A DNA stretch of 53,297 bases from RGIG2041 sp045537695 (lineage in GTDB: Bacteria > Bacillota > Clostridia > UBA1381 > UMGS1253). Positions 23,631-32,640 of the stretch are shown here, piece by piece. The position numbers and the translations under genes were made by a program. The notes under the pieces are model-generated. The model made no database searches, was not told the DNA's origin, and saw nothing but the letters and a program-made list of their open reading frames with translations. Position 1 is the first letter of the stretch. Each line of letters starts with the position of its first letter. The DNA is taken from contig JAZSQB010000053.1 in the NCBI GenBank assembly GCA_045537695.1, positions 1-53,297 on the forward strand, in the 5' to 3' direction.

Positions 23631-25535
23631 TTACTTACGCTTCTTCCACAGCGAAAACAGCAGTAAAGATACGATAATCAACGCAAAGAGAACCAATGCG
23701 CCAATATTCATAAACGCCGGAGACAAGGAAAGCTTTGCCGAAAGGTCAATCGCTTCACCAACACCAAATACAGCAAGTACTGCCAATAAAATACCAACTA
23801 AGCCTTCACCGGCAATCATACCGGAGCAGAAGAGTACACCATCATTTGTAATCGTCCTCTTTTCTTCTTCCGGCTTCTTAAGATTATCCATCAACAATCT
23901 GAGCAGACCGCCAACCATAATACAAGCATTGAGCTGTACCGGCAGATACACACCGATTGCAAACGGCAGTACCGGAATACCAATCAGTTCAACAACAACA
24001 GCAATGCATACGCCAACCAATACCAAAGACCACGGCAGATTACCTTCCATAACGCCTTCGATAATCAGCTTCATCAGTGTAGCCTGCGGTGCAGCAAGTT
24101 CATCGCCGCCAAAGCCCCAAGCCATATCTAAGAGGTACAGCGTACCGCCAATTGCAAACGCAGCTGCAACAACACCGATAATTTCACCAATCTGCTGCTT
24201 TTTCGGGGTTGCACCCAAAAGGAAACCGGTCTTTAAGTCTTGCGAGGTATCACCGGCAATTGCAGAAACGATACAGATGATCGAGCCGATTGCGATGGCA
24301 CTCTGCATACCTGTGCCACCGCTCATACCGGTAAACTTCAAAATCAGAGTTGTGATGAGCAGCGTTGCAATCGCCATACCGGAAACCGGGTTATTACTGC
24401 TGCCGACCAGACCAACCATACGGGAAGAAACGGTTGCAAAAAAGAAACCGAATACAACCACGATAATTGCACCGATGAGCGATACCGGAATTGCCGGTAC
24501 GAGCCATACGAGCAATGTAAGCACTGCAATAGAAATCAATACAATTTTCAGGCTGATGTCCTGCTCTGTACGCAAGTCAGAACCGCCCTTGGAAGCGGCA
24601 ACACTCTTCATCGCACCGGCAAAGGTCTTCACGATCAGCGGCAGGGACTTAATCAGGCTGATAATACCGCCGGCTGCAAGTGCACCTGCGCCAATGTACC
24701 GCACATAGGTGCCCCAAAGCTCGCCTGCGCCGCCTTCTGCAAACAAAGTACCGATCGGCGCTGCGCCCGGCGCAAGTGTTGTATCTGCACCGAAAAGCAT
24801 CATCAGCGGAATAATCACCATCCAGCTAAGGATACCGCCGGCAAACATATAAGAAGAAATTCTCGCGCCGCAAATGTAACCAACGCTCATAACCGCCGGA
24901 TAAATCTGGGTGCCTATTGTACCTGCAAACCCCTTGAATGTATAGGAAACTTCTCCGGCAACTAGCTTTAAGCCATCAATAATAAACTTAAATATTGCCG
25001 CAAAGCCCATACCCGCAAATACGGTAGACGCTTTTGCGCCACCCTCTTCACCTGCCAAAAGCACCTCTGCACAAGCTGTGCCTTCCGGATACGGCAATAT
25101 GCCATGCTCTTTTACAATCAGCGCATTACGCAGCGGCACCATAAAGAATACACCCAAAAGACCACCCAAAAGCGCAATTAATGTGATGCTGATAATGTCC
25201 GGCTTTGCCATAATGCCTTCCTTTGCCCACAAAAACAGTGCCGGCAAAGTAAAGATAGCGCCGGCTGCAAGCGACTCACCCGCAGAACCAACGGTCTGCA
25301 CCAGATTGCTTTCCAGGATGGAGTTTTTACGCATAATCACGCGAATAACGCCCATCGCGATTACGGCTGCCGGAATCGATGCCGAAACCGTCATGCCGAC
25401 TCTCAGACCAAGATATGCATTGGCCGCGCCGAAAATAACAGAAAGAAGAATACCCATAATAATGGAAGTTGCCGTAATTTCCGGTGTAATCTTCTCTGCT
25501 GGTACATACGGCTTAAAGTTTGTCTGCTTGTTCAT
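23631..25535 (-). CDS. OPT-family oligopeptide transporter
   Basis: 634 aa from ATG 25535 (SD GGAG, 6 nt); the in-frame ATG at 25547 contains that SD. About 15 hydrophobic segments. The family marks are visible: NAYLGLRVGMTVSASIPAAV (about 39-58), PYPEGTACAEVLLAG, and SGMIAGEGLVGILLAV near the end (about 576-591). OPT proteins import oligopeptides or metal chelates using the proton gradient. It is followed by the PqqD-like gene and preceded on the same strand by pepD, a coherent peptide-use block. Confidence 0.93.
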   Translation of the reverse strand: MNKQTNFKPYVPAEKITPEITATSIIMGILLSVIFGAANAYLGLRVGMTVSASIPAAVIAMGVIRVIMRKNSILESNLVQTVGSAGESLAAGAIFTLPALFLWAKEGIMAKPDIISITLIALLGGLLGVFFMVPLRNALIVKEHGILPYPEGTACAEVLLAGEEGGAKASTVFAGMGFAAIFKFIIDGLKLVAGEVSYTFKGFAGTIGTQIYPAVMSVGYICGARISSYMFAGGILSWMVIIPLMMLFGADTTLAPGAAPIGTLFAEGGAGELWGTYVRYIGAGALAAGGIISLIKSLPLIVKTFAGAMKSVAASKGGSDLRTEQDISLKIVLISIAVLTLLVWLVPAIPVSLIGAIIVVVFGFFFATVSSRMVGLVGSSNNPVSGMAIATLLITTLILKFTGMSGGTGMQSAIAIGSIICIVSAIAGDTSQDLKTGFLLGATPKKQQIGEIIGVVAAAFAIGGTLYLLDMAWGFGGDELAAPQATLMKLIIEGVMEGNLPWSLVLVGVCIAVVVELIGIPVLPFAIGVYLPVQLNACIMVGGLLRLLMDNLKKPEEEKRTITNDGVLFCSGMIAGEGLVGILLAVLAVFGVGEAIDLSAKLSLSPAFMNIGALVLFALIIVSLLLFSLWKKRK

Positions 25536-25612
25536 ATTTATCTCCATTCCGCCGCCGAAGCGGCTATTATTACTTTGTTATTTTACCATAAACCCTCAGG
25601 CTTTGTAAACCT

Positions 25613-27055
25613 TTATTTACACGCTGCTAAAATATGCTTTACCAGCGCAAAGGTTTCTGCCGTCGATGCGACATCCAGTCGTTCATTTACCGTGTGCACA
25701 TCCAGAAGCGCGGGTCCGATGGCAATACAATCCAAATCCTGAATTTTGGAAGCAAACACACCGCATTCCAGTCCGGCGTGAATTGCCTCCACCTTCGCTT
25801 CCCCGCCACAAAGCTCTTTGTACGCATTTTTGTAAAGTTGCTGTAGCGTAGATGCCGGCTTATACTCCCATGGCGGATAGTGTCCATCCGTTTTGGTTTT
25901 GCATCCAAATACCTTCGCCAGTGCAAAAAGACGCTTTTCCAAAAAGTCCAGTGCCGTCTGCTTGTTTGAACGCAGTGTAAACAGAAGCTCAATCGCATGA
26001 TGCTCCGTTTTCATAATACCGAGATTGAGCGAGGTTTCCACCAGACCGGCAATACCGACGCTCATATCCATTACACCATTCGGCGCACAAAGCAAAAGCG
26101 AAATCAGCGCATCGCTTGCTGTCCACGGCAGAACATCAAATGCCCCCATCTCCCCGATGAGTACACTGAATTCCGCATCGGGCTCTCTTTCGGAAATCTC
26201 CTTTGCAATCATCCCCATGCTATGGCGTAGCTTCTCGGCAAATACCTGCGCATTTTCCACCACAATTTCTGCGCAACAAGACAGCGGAATCGCATTGCCC
26301 TTGTCGCCACCGCTTATGGAAAGCAGGTGAAAATCACCCACGGCTTTTGCTTCATTTAAAATACGACCCATCAAAATGTCCGCATTCACTCTGCCCTTAT
26401 GAATTTCAATGCCGGAATGTCCACCGGCAAGACCCGCGATACGCAAGGTCAGCCGTGTGCCGTGCACCTGCGTACGCTCCACCGGCAAGGTCATCCAAAA
26501 ATTGCTGCCTCCGGCGCAAGATACCGTCACCGTGCCCGGCTCCTCCGCATCCATATTAATCATCTTTTTACCGCGCAACTGCTTTGCATCCAGTGCCATC
26601 GCGCCGTACATACCAGTTTCTTCATCCGTGGTAAACAAAGCCTCCAACGGCGGATGCGCAATCGTGTCACTCGCCAGAATCGCAAGTGTCATTGCAACGG
26701 CAATGCCGTTATCCGCGCCCAAAGTCGTCCCCGCTGCTTTTACAAAATTGCCGTCCACATACGGACAGATACCATCTTTTTCAAAACGCACAGGGCTGTC
26801 ATCTGTTTTCTGACAAACCATATCCAGATGCCCCTGCAAAATCACCGGCTCTGCATTTTCATACCCCTGCGTACCATCTTTATATATAATTACATTATTC
26901 GCCGCATCCCGAACAGCATGCAAGCCGTGCATTCTCGCAAAATCCAGGCAGTATGTGCTGATTTTTTCCATATTGCCCGACCCATGCGGAATCGTACAGA
27001 TTTGTTCAAAATATTGAAACACACACTTTGGTTCCAGGGCAGATAAATTATGCAT
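25613..27055 (-). CDS. pepD: Aminoacyl-histidine dipeptidase PepD (M20 family)
   Basis: 480 aa from ATG 27055 (SD AAGGAAG, 8 nt; GTG 27064 abuts the SD). M20 zinc ligands: HLDMVC (about 76-81, His-x-Asp), AADNG (TLGADNGIAVA, about 112-122), TTDEETGMYGA with the catalytic Glu pair (about 142-152), and a late AIHAGLECGVF (about 413-423) with the final His. Between them sits the lid/dimerisation domain. PepD cleaves Xaa-His and other dipeptides in the cytoplasm. Placement 78 nt upstream of the OPT gene suggests it processes imported peptides. Confidence 0.95.
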   Translation of the reverse strand: MHNLSALEPKCVFQYFEQICTIPHGSGNMEKISTYCLDFARMHGLHAVRDAANNVIIYKDGTQGYENAEPVILQGHLDMVCQKTDDSPVRFEKDGICPYVDGNFVKAAGTTLGADNGIAVAMTLAILASDTIAHPPLEALFTTDEETGMYGAMALDAKQLRGKKMINMDAEEPGTVTVSCAGGSNFWMTLPVERTQVHGTRLTLRIAGLAGGHSGIEIHKGRVNADILMGRILNEAKAVGDFHLLSISGGDKGNAIPLSCCAEIVVENAQVFAEKLRHSMGMIAKEISEREPDAEFSVLIGEMGAFDVLPWTASDALISLLLCAPNGVMDMSVGIAGLVETSLNLGIMKTEHHAIELLFTLRSNKQTALDFLEKRLFALAKVFGCKTKTDGHYPPWEYKPASTLQQLYKNAYKELCGGEAKVEAIHAGLECGVFASKIQDLDCIAIGPALLDVHTVNERLDVASTAETFALVKHILAACK

Positions 27056-27064
27056 ATAGTTCAC

Positions 27065-27309
27065 TTCCTTTGACTTTAGTATAACCGCCGTTGTCTATTA
27101 TAACGGTTTTTTGTTAAAAAAGCAACTAAAAAACCCGTATTTTGTATGTCAAAAAACGGGCGGTGAATAACCGCCCTACGATAGCATTCCAAACAATGTT
27201 GTATGAGATACTTCAACTGTCTCATTAAACCAAAAAATCCTGCAAAAGGGCAAACGCCTTACGGCTATAACGTTTTAATCGGTAATAGTTAAGATAAAAA
27301 AAGCAAAGC
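27065..27309. other. pepD upstream region and tkt downstream spacer with REP-like hairpin
   Basis: It holds the pepD promoter (TTGCTT, 17 nt, TATAAT on the minus strand near 27090-27120). It also holds GGGCGGTGAATAACCGCCC plus TAC (27158-27179), a member of a dispersed hairpin type ending in CCCTAC. No ORF. Confidence 0.55.
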
Positions 27310-27403
27310 AAAAACGACCGTCATCCTTTCGGATTTGGTCGTTTTTAACACAGCGATTTTCCAAAAGCTTTTTAAGGCGTTGTATCCTTAAGAATACTCA
27401 CCC
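27310..27403 (-). repeat. Dispersed structured repeat, copy C (two hairpins, GAAA tetraloop)
   Basis: On the minus strand: CTTAAGG, loop ATACAACG, CCTTAAAAAG, a linker with CGCTGTGTTAA, then AAAAACGACC, ATCC-GAAA-GGAT and GGTCGTTTTT. It starts 28 nt after the transketolase stop in the same direction and so forms that operon's 3' UTR and terminator. Relative to copy A the tetraloop differs (GAAA versus GCGA) but stays GNRA. Confidence 0.82.
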
Positions 27404-27430
27404 TTTTGCAGACTTTTATATCGCATTCTC

Positions 27431-28378
27431 TTATTTCTTTGCAATAAGTGCCTTTGCTGCCTTCTCGATGTGCGGAGCGCTCATCTCGAATTTATCTAAA
27501 AGCTGCATCGGCTCGCCAGAGCAGCCGAAGGTGTCCTTTACGCCGATAATATCCATAATGGTCGGACAATTCTTGGAAAGAGTTTCTGCAACCGCACTAC
27601 CGAGACCACCGATAACATTGTGCTCTTCACATACCAAAACAGCGCCGCACTTCTTGGCTGATTCTATCACCAGTTCTTCATCAAGCGGCTTGATGGTCGC
27701 AATGTCCACCACTCTTACGCTGATGCCTGCAGCTTCCAGTGCATCTGCAGCCTTTACAGCCTCGTGGAGCAAAAGGCCGGAGCCAATAATTGCAATATCG
27801 CTACCCTCGCGTAGGATTCTGCCCTTACCGATTTCAAACGTACCGTATTCGTCCGGATCAAAAAGAATCGGCATAGCCAATCTGCAAACACGCAGATAAA
27901 CCGGACCCTTGAAGTCCGCTATCGCGCGAAGTGCTGCTCTTGTTTCTGTACCGTCTGCCGGAGAAATAACAGTCATATTCGGCATTGCACGCATCAATGC
28001 AACATCTTCAACACACTGGTGGGATGCACCGTCTTCACCAACGGTGAGACCCGCGTGCGAACCAACTGCACATACGTTTAACCCCGGATATGCAACAGAG
28101 TTACGGAGCTGTTCATACGCTCTACCAGAAGAAAACATAGCAAAGGAAGCTGCAAATACTCTCTTGCCCGTGGAAGCAATACCTGCTGCCGTTGTCATCA
28201 TATTGCCCTCTGCAATACCACAGTTTACAAAACGCTCCGGATACTTTTCTTTAAATATGTAGGTCATTGTGGATTTGCTTAAATCCGCATCCAAAACAAT
28301 AATATCTTCTCTGCCGCCAATTTCAGCAAGCTCTTCACCAAACGCGAGTCTGGTTGCAATCGGTTTTAATTCTGCCAT
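27431..28378 (-). CDS. Transketolase, C-terminal subunit
   Basis: 315 aa, covering the pyrimidine-binding and C-terminal domains of transketolase (TRLAFGEELAEIG at about 7-19; FVNCGIAEGNMMTTAAGIAS at about 50-69, whose Glu activates thiamine diphosphate; DGASHQCVED at about 116-125). SD GGAGG. It pairs with the N-terminal subunit encoded 2 nt upstream; this split form is usual in Clostridia and Archaea. The pair transfers C2 units between pentose-phosphate sugars. A DXS identity is excluded because the upstream half is too short and lacks DXS features. Confidence 0.94.
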   Translation of the reverse strand: MAELKPIATRLAFGEELAEIGGREDIIVLDADLSKSTMTYIFKEKYPERFVNCGIAEGNMMTTAAGIASTGKRVFAASFAMFSSGRAYEQLRNSVAYPGLNVCAVGSHAGLTVGEDGASHQCVEDVALMRAMPNMTVISPADGTETRAALRAIADFKGPVYLRVCRLAMPILFDPDEYGTFEIGKGRILREGSDIAIIGSGLLLHEAVKAADALEAAGISVRVVDIATIKPLDEELVIESAKKCGAVLVCEEHNVIGGLGSAVAETLSKNCPTIMDIIGVKDTFGCSGEPMQLLDKFEMSAPHIEKAAKALIAKK

Positions 28379-28380
28379 AA

Positions 28381-29226
28381 TCAGAGCACCTCCAGTTCTT
28401 TGTCGATGGCTTCCAGATCAGCCATTGCCTGTGCGTATTCGTCAGCATTCGGCGCCTTACCGTGCCAAGCATAGTTATTTTCCATAAAGGAAACGCCCTT
28501 GCCTTTAATAGTAGAGCAGATGACTGCTGTCGGCTTGCCCTTTACGGTCTTTGCTTCTGCGATTGCATCCGCGATTGCAGAATAATCGTGGCCATCAATG
28601 CAGATTACATGGAAACCAAACGCCTTGTACTTTTCATCAATCGGGTGCGGATTCATAACGGTACGTATATCACCGTCAATCTGCAGGTTGTTGTTATCAA
28701 TAAAAATAGTGAGATTATCAAGCTGATGGTGCGCCGCAAACATAGCAGATTCCCAAACCTGACCTTCCTCAATTTCACCATCGCCAAGTGCCGCATATAC
28801 ACGGTAGTCAGAACCGTCAATCTTTGCAGCCTTTGCCATACCGCAAGCTGCTGCTACGCCCTGACCGAGCGAACCTGTGGACATATCCACGCCCGGTATA
28901 CCCTTCATTTCCGGATGTCCCTGCAGGAAATGCCCAAACTTACGAAGATTTACGATCTCCGCCGGGTCAAAATAACCACGCTCTGCCAGTATAGCATAAA
29001 GTGCAGGTGCGCAGTGACCCTTGGAGAGCACGAAGCGGTCACGCTTCGGGTCCTTCGGATTTTTCGGATCAATGTTCATTTCATCAAAATAAAGCACGGT
29101 CAGCACGTCTGTGATCGACAGCGATCCGCCTGGATGTCCGCATTTTGCGTTATATACGCCGATTAAAACGTTTTTACGCACACGGTTGGCGATTTGCGCC
29201 AGTTCCTTAACTCTTTCTGCTTTCAT
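28381..29226 (-). CDS. Transketolase, N-terminal subunit
   Basis: 281 aa, GGGGAGG SD. This is the thiamine-diphosphate binding half: GHPGGSLSITDVLTVLYF (about 31-48), KGHCAPALYAILAERG (about 69-84), MSTGSLGQGV (about 114-123) and the TPP/Mg motif GDGEIEEGQVWESAMFAAHHQLDNLTIFIDNNNLQ (about 146-180, GDG...NN). It works with the adjacent C-terminal subunit as a heterotetramer in the non-oxidative pentose phosphate pathway. Confidence 0.95.
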   Translation of the reverse strand: MKAERVKELAQIANRVRKNVLIGVYNAKCGHPGGSLSITDVLTVLYFDEMNIDPKNPKDPKRDRFVLSKGHCAPALYAILAERGYFDPAEIVNLRKFGHFLQGHPEMKGIPGVDMSTGSLGQGVAAACGMAKAAKIDGSDYRVYAALGDGEIEEGQVWESAMFAAHHQLDNLTIFIDNNNLQIDGDIRTVMNPHPIDEKYKAFGFHVICIDGHDYSAIADAIAEAKTVKGKPTAVICSTIKGKGVSFMENNYAWHGKAPNADEYAQAMADLEAIDKELEVL

Positions 29227-29272
29227 TCGTCTTCCTCCCCAGTGTAAAAATTATTTAAAAAATTTATTACTT

Positions 29273-29677
29273 CTATGCGTTTGCAGCATCAAATGCCATT
29301 TTCAGAATTTCACCCAATCGCTCGTCGGCATCCTTTAAAAACAGATAGCCTAATAGCGCCTCAAATCCCGTTGCCGCACGATAATCAGAAATACTCGCAT
29401 TTTTCGGCACTGTTGCACTATGTGCATTTCTACCTCGTTTAAATACTGCAAGCTCGTCCTCCGTAAGACTATCTAAAATCGTATGCACGCTCTTTGCCTG
29501 TGCCGCCGCTTTCACATACGAGGTCGCCGTTTTGTGAATCGTATTGGTCGGCAGGGAACCACCTTCACTTAAGCGCGTACGGACATATAAATCATATACG
29601 CTGTCACCGATAATCGCTAATGTCAGCGGTGCATATAGTTGTGGCTTTTCAATACCGGACTGTGAAATCAGTTTCAT
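29273..29677 (-). CDS. mrnC: Mini-ribonuclease 3
   Basis: 134 aa: an RNase III catalytic domain without a dsRNA-binding domain. IIGDSVYDLYVRTRL (about 22-36) holds the metal-binding Asp, and ATGFEALLGYLFLK (about 106-119) the second acidic site (Glu). In Bacillota it matures 23S rRNA and is usually found directly after cysS, as here (179-nt gap containing repeats). SD AAGGAA. Confidence 0.93.
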   Translation of the reverse strand: MKLISQSGIEKPQLYAPLTLAIIGDSVYDLYVRTRLSEGGSLPTNTIHKTATSYVKAAAQAKSVHTILDSLTEDELAVFKRGRNAHSATVPKNASISDYRAATGFEALLGYLFLKDADERLGEILKMAFDAANA

Positions 29678-29698
29678 GGGTTATTCCTTTTCTTAAGC

Positions 29699-29722
29699 GG
29701 GACGTCGAGGACGCCGTCCCTA
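29699..29722. repeat. REP-like hairpin (CCCTAC type)
   Basis: GGGACG...CGTCCC followed by TAC, between cysS and mrnC. Same type as at 27158, 33049, 33214 and 49997. Confidence 0.5.
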
Positions 29723-29799
29723 CAAAAAATCGTCATCATATAACATAAAACGTTCGCACTCGTCTGAAAACGAAAATTTAGATGAAGTGCAAGGCGGCT

Positions 29800-29834
29800 T
29801 TTATGGCATAATACTCTTGTATATGCCATAAAAA
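29800..29834. terminator. Palindromic hairpin after cysS
   Basis: TTTTATGGCATA pairs with TATGCCATAAAA over an 11-nt loop, about 20 nt past the cysS stop. It could partly terminate cysE-cysS transcripts or act as a processing site before mrnC. Confidence 0.55.
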
Positions 29835-29855
29835 CAACGAAGCAATTCGTGAAAT

Positions 29856-31250
29856 TTACTTTTTAGACCACTTAACGCCTTCGCGGGTATCCTCTAATAC
29901 AATTCCCATATCGAGAAGTTGAGCACGAATCGCATCCGCAGTTGCAAAATCCTTTGCTTTCTTTGCGGCGGTACGCTTTTCGATAAGGTCTTCGACTTCC
30001 GTATCGATGGATTCTGCTTCCTTTTCGGTTTCAATACCGAGCACATTACAGAGGTCTGTCAGCGCAGAAAGAAGGAATTCCAGCGTTGGCTTATTTGCTT
30101 TTGCATCGTTGGCAGCCACGGTATTTGCAGTTTTCGCCAGCTCAAAAATGGTACCGATGGCAGCAGCTGTATTTAGGTCGTCATCCATCGCATTTTTAAA
30201 GTCGGTTACATGCTTTTCAACGAGCGCAGCCGTTTCATCATCGAGCGCACCGTCTGCGGCATGCTCTAATTTAAAGCGCAGATTTTCTGCACAGTTCTGC
30301 AGACGCTCTAAACCGGCTTTTGCCTGCTGCAAAAGTGCATCCGCAAAGTTAATCGGGCTTCTGTAATGCGCGGAAAGCATAAAAAATCGGATAACAGAAT
30401 AATCAAAATGCTTTACAATATCACGCACGGTAAAGAAGTTGCCGAGGGATTTACTCATTTTTACACCATCTACATTGATGTAGCCGTTATGCACCCAGTA
30501 GTGAGCAAGTGGCTGGCCGTTTGCAGCTTCACTCTGCGCAATTTCATTTTCGTGATGCGGGAAAATCAAATCCTTACCACCGGCATGAATGTCAATGGTC
30601 TTACCAAGATATTTTGTTGACATCGCAGAACACTCAATATGCCAACCCGGTCTGCCCATACCCCACGGACTTTCCCATGCAGGCTCGCCCGGCTTCTGCG
30701 CCTTCCAGAGCGCAAAATCCATCGGGTCACGCTTACGCTCATCCACGCTGATACGTGCGCCGGATTCCAAATCCTCTAACGGTTGATGCGAAAGCTTACC
30801 GTAATCTTTAAATTTCTTTGTTGCATAATATACATCTCCATCCACCTCATAGGCGTAGCCTTCGGCGATGAGCTTTTCCACAATTGCAATGATTTCCGGA
30901 ATGTGGTCGGTTGCGCGCGGATGCACGCTTGCCTCGCGAATATTGAGCCCCTCTGCGTCTACACGATATTCCGCGATAAAGCGGTCAGCGAGTTCGCGCA
31001 CAGTGATGCCCTCTTTGTTGGCACGGTTAATCATCTTGTCGTCAATATCTGTAAAGTTCTGTACAAAAGTTACGCTATAACCAATGTACTCAAAATAGCG
31101 ACGCAATGTATCAAATACGATGAATGGACGCGCGTTGCCGATGTGAAAAAAGTCGTACACGGTCGGACCGCAAGCATACATTTTCACTTCCCCGGGCGTA
31201 ATAGGTACAAACTCTTCTTTTGCTTTTGTTAAGGAATTGAATAATCTCAT
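29856..31250 (-). CDS. cysS: Cysteinyl-tRNA synthetase
   Basis: 464 aa, the usual length. Class I signatures: HIGN at 36-39 with zinc ligand C27 in YACGPTVYDF, the second zinc ligands in GWHIECSAM and IHAGGKDLIFPHHENE (about 203-237), and KMSKSLGN (about 268-275). It charges tRNA-Cys. The start ATG overlaps the cysE stop by 4 nt (ATGA), so the two are translated together, coupling cysteine synthesis to its charging. Confidence 0.97.
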   Translation of the reverse strand: MRLFNSLTKAKEEFVPITPGEVKMYACGPTVYDFFHIGNARPFIVFDTLRRYFEYIGYSVTFVQNFTDIDDKMINRANKEGITVRELADRFIAEYRVDAEGLNIREASVHPRATDHIPEIIAIVEKLIAEGYAYEVDGDVYYATKKFKDYGKLSHQPLEDLESGARISVDERKRDPMDFALWKAQKPGEPAWESPWGMGRPGWHIECSAMSTKYLGKTIDIHAGGKDLIFPHHENEIAQSEAANGQPLAHYWVHNGYINVDGVKMSKSLGNFFTVRDIVKHFDYSVIRFFMLSAHYRSPINFADALLQQAKAGLERLQNCAENLRFKLEHAADGALDDETAALVEKHVTDFKNAMDDDLNTAAAIGTIFELAKTANTVAANDAKANKPTLEFLLSALTDLCNVLGIETEKEAESIDTEVEDLIEKRTAAKKAKDFATADAIRAQLLDMGIVLEDTREGVKWSKK

Positions 31251-31891
31251 CGTTCTGCCTCCTGTTCCTGTGCAAGCTGCTTTTCAATCTTTTCTATACG
31301 CATAAGCACCTTACAAAGCTCCATGCTGACCGGATCGGGAATATGAATCTGATCAAGGTCTGCACAGACACGCTTGCCGGCACGCTTTATCATTCTGCCC
31401 GGTACACCCACGCAGGTGGAATTTTCTTCAACTTCGGATAAAACAACAGCGTTGGCCGCAATTTTGGCATTGTCACCCACTTTAAACGGACCAAGCACCT
31501 TTGCACCGGCGCCAACCATCACGTTGTTGCCCAGCGTCGGATGACGCTTGCCGACATCTTTCCCTGTACCGCCGAGCGTCACACCCTGGTAGATGGTACA
31601 GTTATCGCCGATTTCCGCTGTTTCGCCAATAACAACTCCTGCGCCGTGGTCAATCAAAAGACCGCGCCCGATGGTTGCTCCCGGATGGATTTCTATTCCC
31701 GTCCAGAATTTACAGGTCTGCGATACCCAACGCGCCAAGAATTTCATATTACGCCTGTAAAGCCAATGCGCCACACGATGATACAATAACGCATGAAACC
31801 CCGGATAGAGCAAAAATACTTCCAAAGCATTTCTTGCCGCTGGGTCACGTTCCAGTATCGATTTTATATCATATCGAATGTTTTTAAACAT
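31247..31891 (-). CDS. cysE: Serine O-acetyltransferase
   Basis: 214 aa from ATG 31891 (SD AAGGAG, 6 nt). The helical N-terminal domain precedes a left-handed beta-helix of hexapeptide repeats: GIEIHPGATIGRGLLIDHGAGVVIGETAEIGDNCTIYQGVTLG and following. The catalytic Asp-His pair is in LIDHGAGVVIGETAEIG. It makes O-acetylserine, the precursor of cysteine. The C-terminus extends about 40 residues past the helix; in many SATs the extreme C-terminus docks into cysteine synthase, but no terminal Ile is present here. First gene of cysE-cysS. Confidence 0.96.
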   Translation of the reverse strand: MFKNIRYDIKSILERDPAARNALEVFLLYPGFHALLYHRVAHWLYRRNMKFLARWVSQTCKFWTGIEIHPGATIGRGLLIDHGAGVVIGETAEIGDNCTIYQGVTLGGTGKDVGKRHPTLGNNVMVGAGAKVLGPFKVGDNAKIAANAVVLSEVEENSTCVGVPGRMIKRAGKRVCADLDQIHIPDPVSMELCKVLMRIEKIEKQLAQEQEAER

Positions 31892-31935
31892 ACAATTCTC
31901 CTTCATAAGGCATAATTGTACTTATACCATATTAT

Positions 31936-31964
31936 ATTATATATTTTTTTTGCGTGTTCGTCAA
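31936..31964 (-). promoter_or_regulatory. Promoter of cysE-cysS
   Basis: TTGACG (31964-31959), 17-nt spacer, TATAAT (31941-31936). The leader is too short for a T-box. Confidence 0.82.
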
Positions 31965-32026
31965 TATACTCAACGCACATTCTTTTTCTTTTTTTGCGAA
32001 TTTTTTTCGTAAACATTCACAAAAAA

Positions 32027-32055
32027 TTGCATTTCAATTGTTTTTTTGTTATAAT
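32027..32055 (+). promoter_or_regulatory. Promoter of the shikimate kinase gene
   Basis: TTGCAT (32027-32032), 17-nt spacer, TATAAT (32050-32055). Confidence 0.8.
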
Positions 32056-32084
32056 GAAGATACTACAGTTTTGAGGTGAGGCAT

Positions 32085-32585
32085 ATGCACAGAAATATTA
32101 TTTTAATCGGTATGCCCGGCAGCGGTAAATCCACGCTCGGTGTGGTCTTGGCAAAAGTGCTCGGCATGGGCTTTTCCGATATGGATTTGCTCATGCAGCA
32201 GCGATACGGCAAAAAATTGCAGGAAATCCTGGATACAGAGGGTCTTGATGCCTTTTTAAAGGCAGAAGAGGACAGCATTTTGTCCGTTTCCGGTGAAAAT
32301 CTGGTACTGGCTACCGGTGGCAGCGCCGTTCTGAGCGAAAAAGCAATGCTACATTTAAAATCACTCGGCACCATTGTGTATCTGAAAGTGCCGTACAAAA
32401 TACTGGAGCGCCGCATCCACAACCGGGCCACGCGCGGCATCGCCTGTGCACCGGAGCAGTCTCTGCTTGATGTTTTCAATTTTCGCACGCCGCTCTATGA
32501 AAAGTACGCCGATGTAACCGTGCAGCCGAAGACCAGACGGTTTGCGCAAACAGTCAACGAAATTGTCGAAGCAATCCATGCATAA
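32085..32585 (+). CDS. aroK: Shikimate kinase
   Basis: 166 aa from ATG 32085 (SD GAGGTGAG); the GTG at 32076 lies in that SD. GMPGSGKST (8-16) is the Walker A loop, FSDMDLL (about 31-37) carries the shikimate-binding Asp, ATGGSAV (about 74-80) the GG of the shikimate site, ATRGIA (about 109-114) the lid Arg, and RTPLYEKYADVTV (about 130-142) the terminal nucleotide-contact region. It phosphorylates shikimate in the chorismate pathway. No other aro genes are in the window. Confidence 0.93.
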   Translation: MHRNIILIGMPGSGKSTLGVVLAKVLGMGFSDMDLLMQQRYGKKLQEILDTEGLDAFLKAEEDSILSVSGENLVLATGGSAVLSEKAMLHLKSLGTIVYLKVPYKILERRIHNRATRGIACAPEQSLLDVFNFRTPLYEKYADVTVQPKTRRFAQTVNEIVEAIHA

Positions 32586-32591
32586 AAAATA

Positions 32592-32638
32592 AGCTCCCAA
32601 CCGATATTAAGTGTATCATATTCGGAAGGGAGTTTTTA
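32592..32638 (+). terminator. Terminator-like hairpin overlapping the SD of the next small gene
   Basis: CTCCC...CCGATAT pairs with ATATTCGG..GGGAG, followed by T5. The 3' arm (AAGGGAG) is also the SD of the ORF at 32641, so the hairpin could either end aroK transcripts or hide the SD. Confidence 0.6.
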
Positions 32639-32640
32639 TT

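Noticed and set aside
31892..32026. Possible T-box leader before cysE-cysS
   Set aside because: The promoter leaves a leader of only a few dozen bases, and the T-box motif (AGGGTGG..ACC) is absent.
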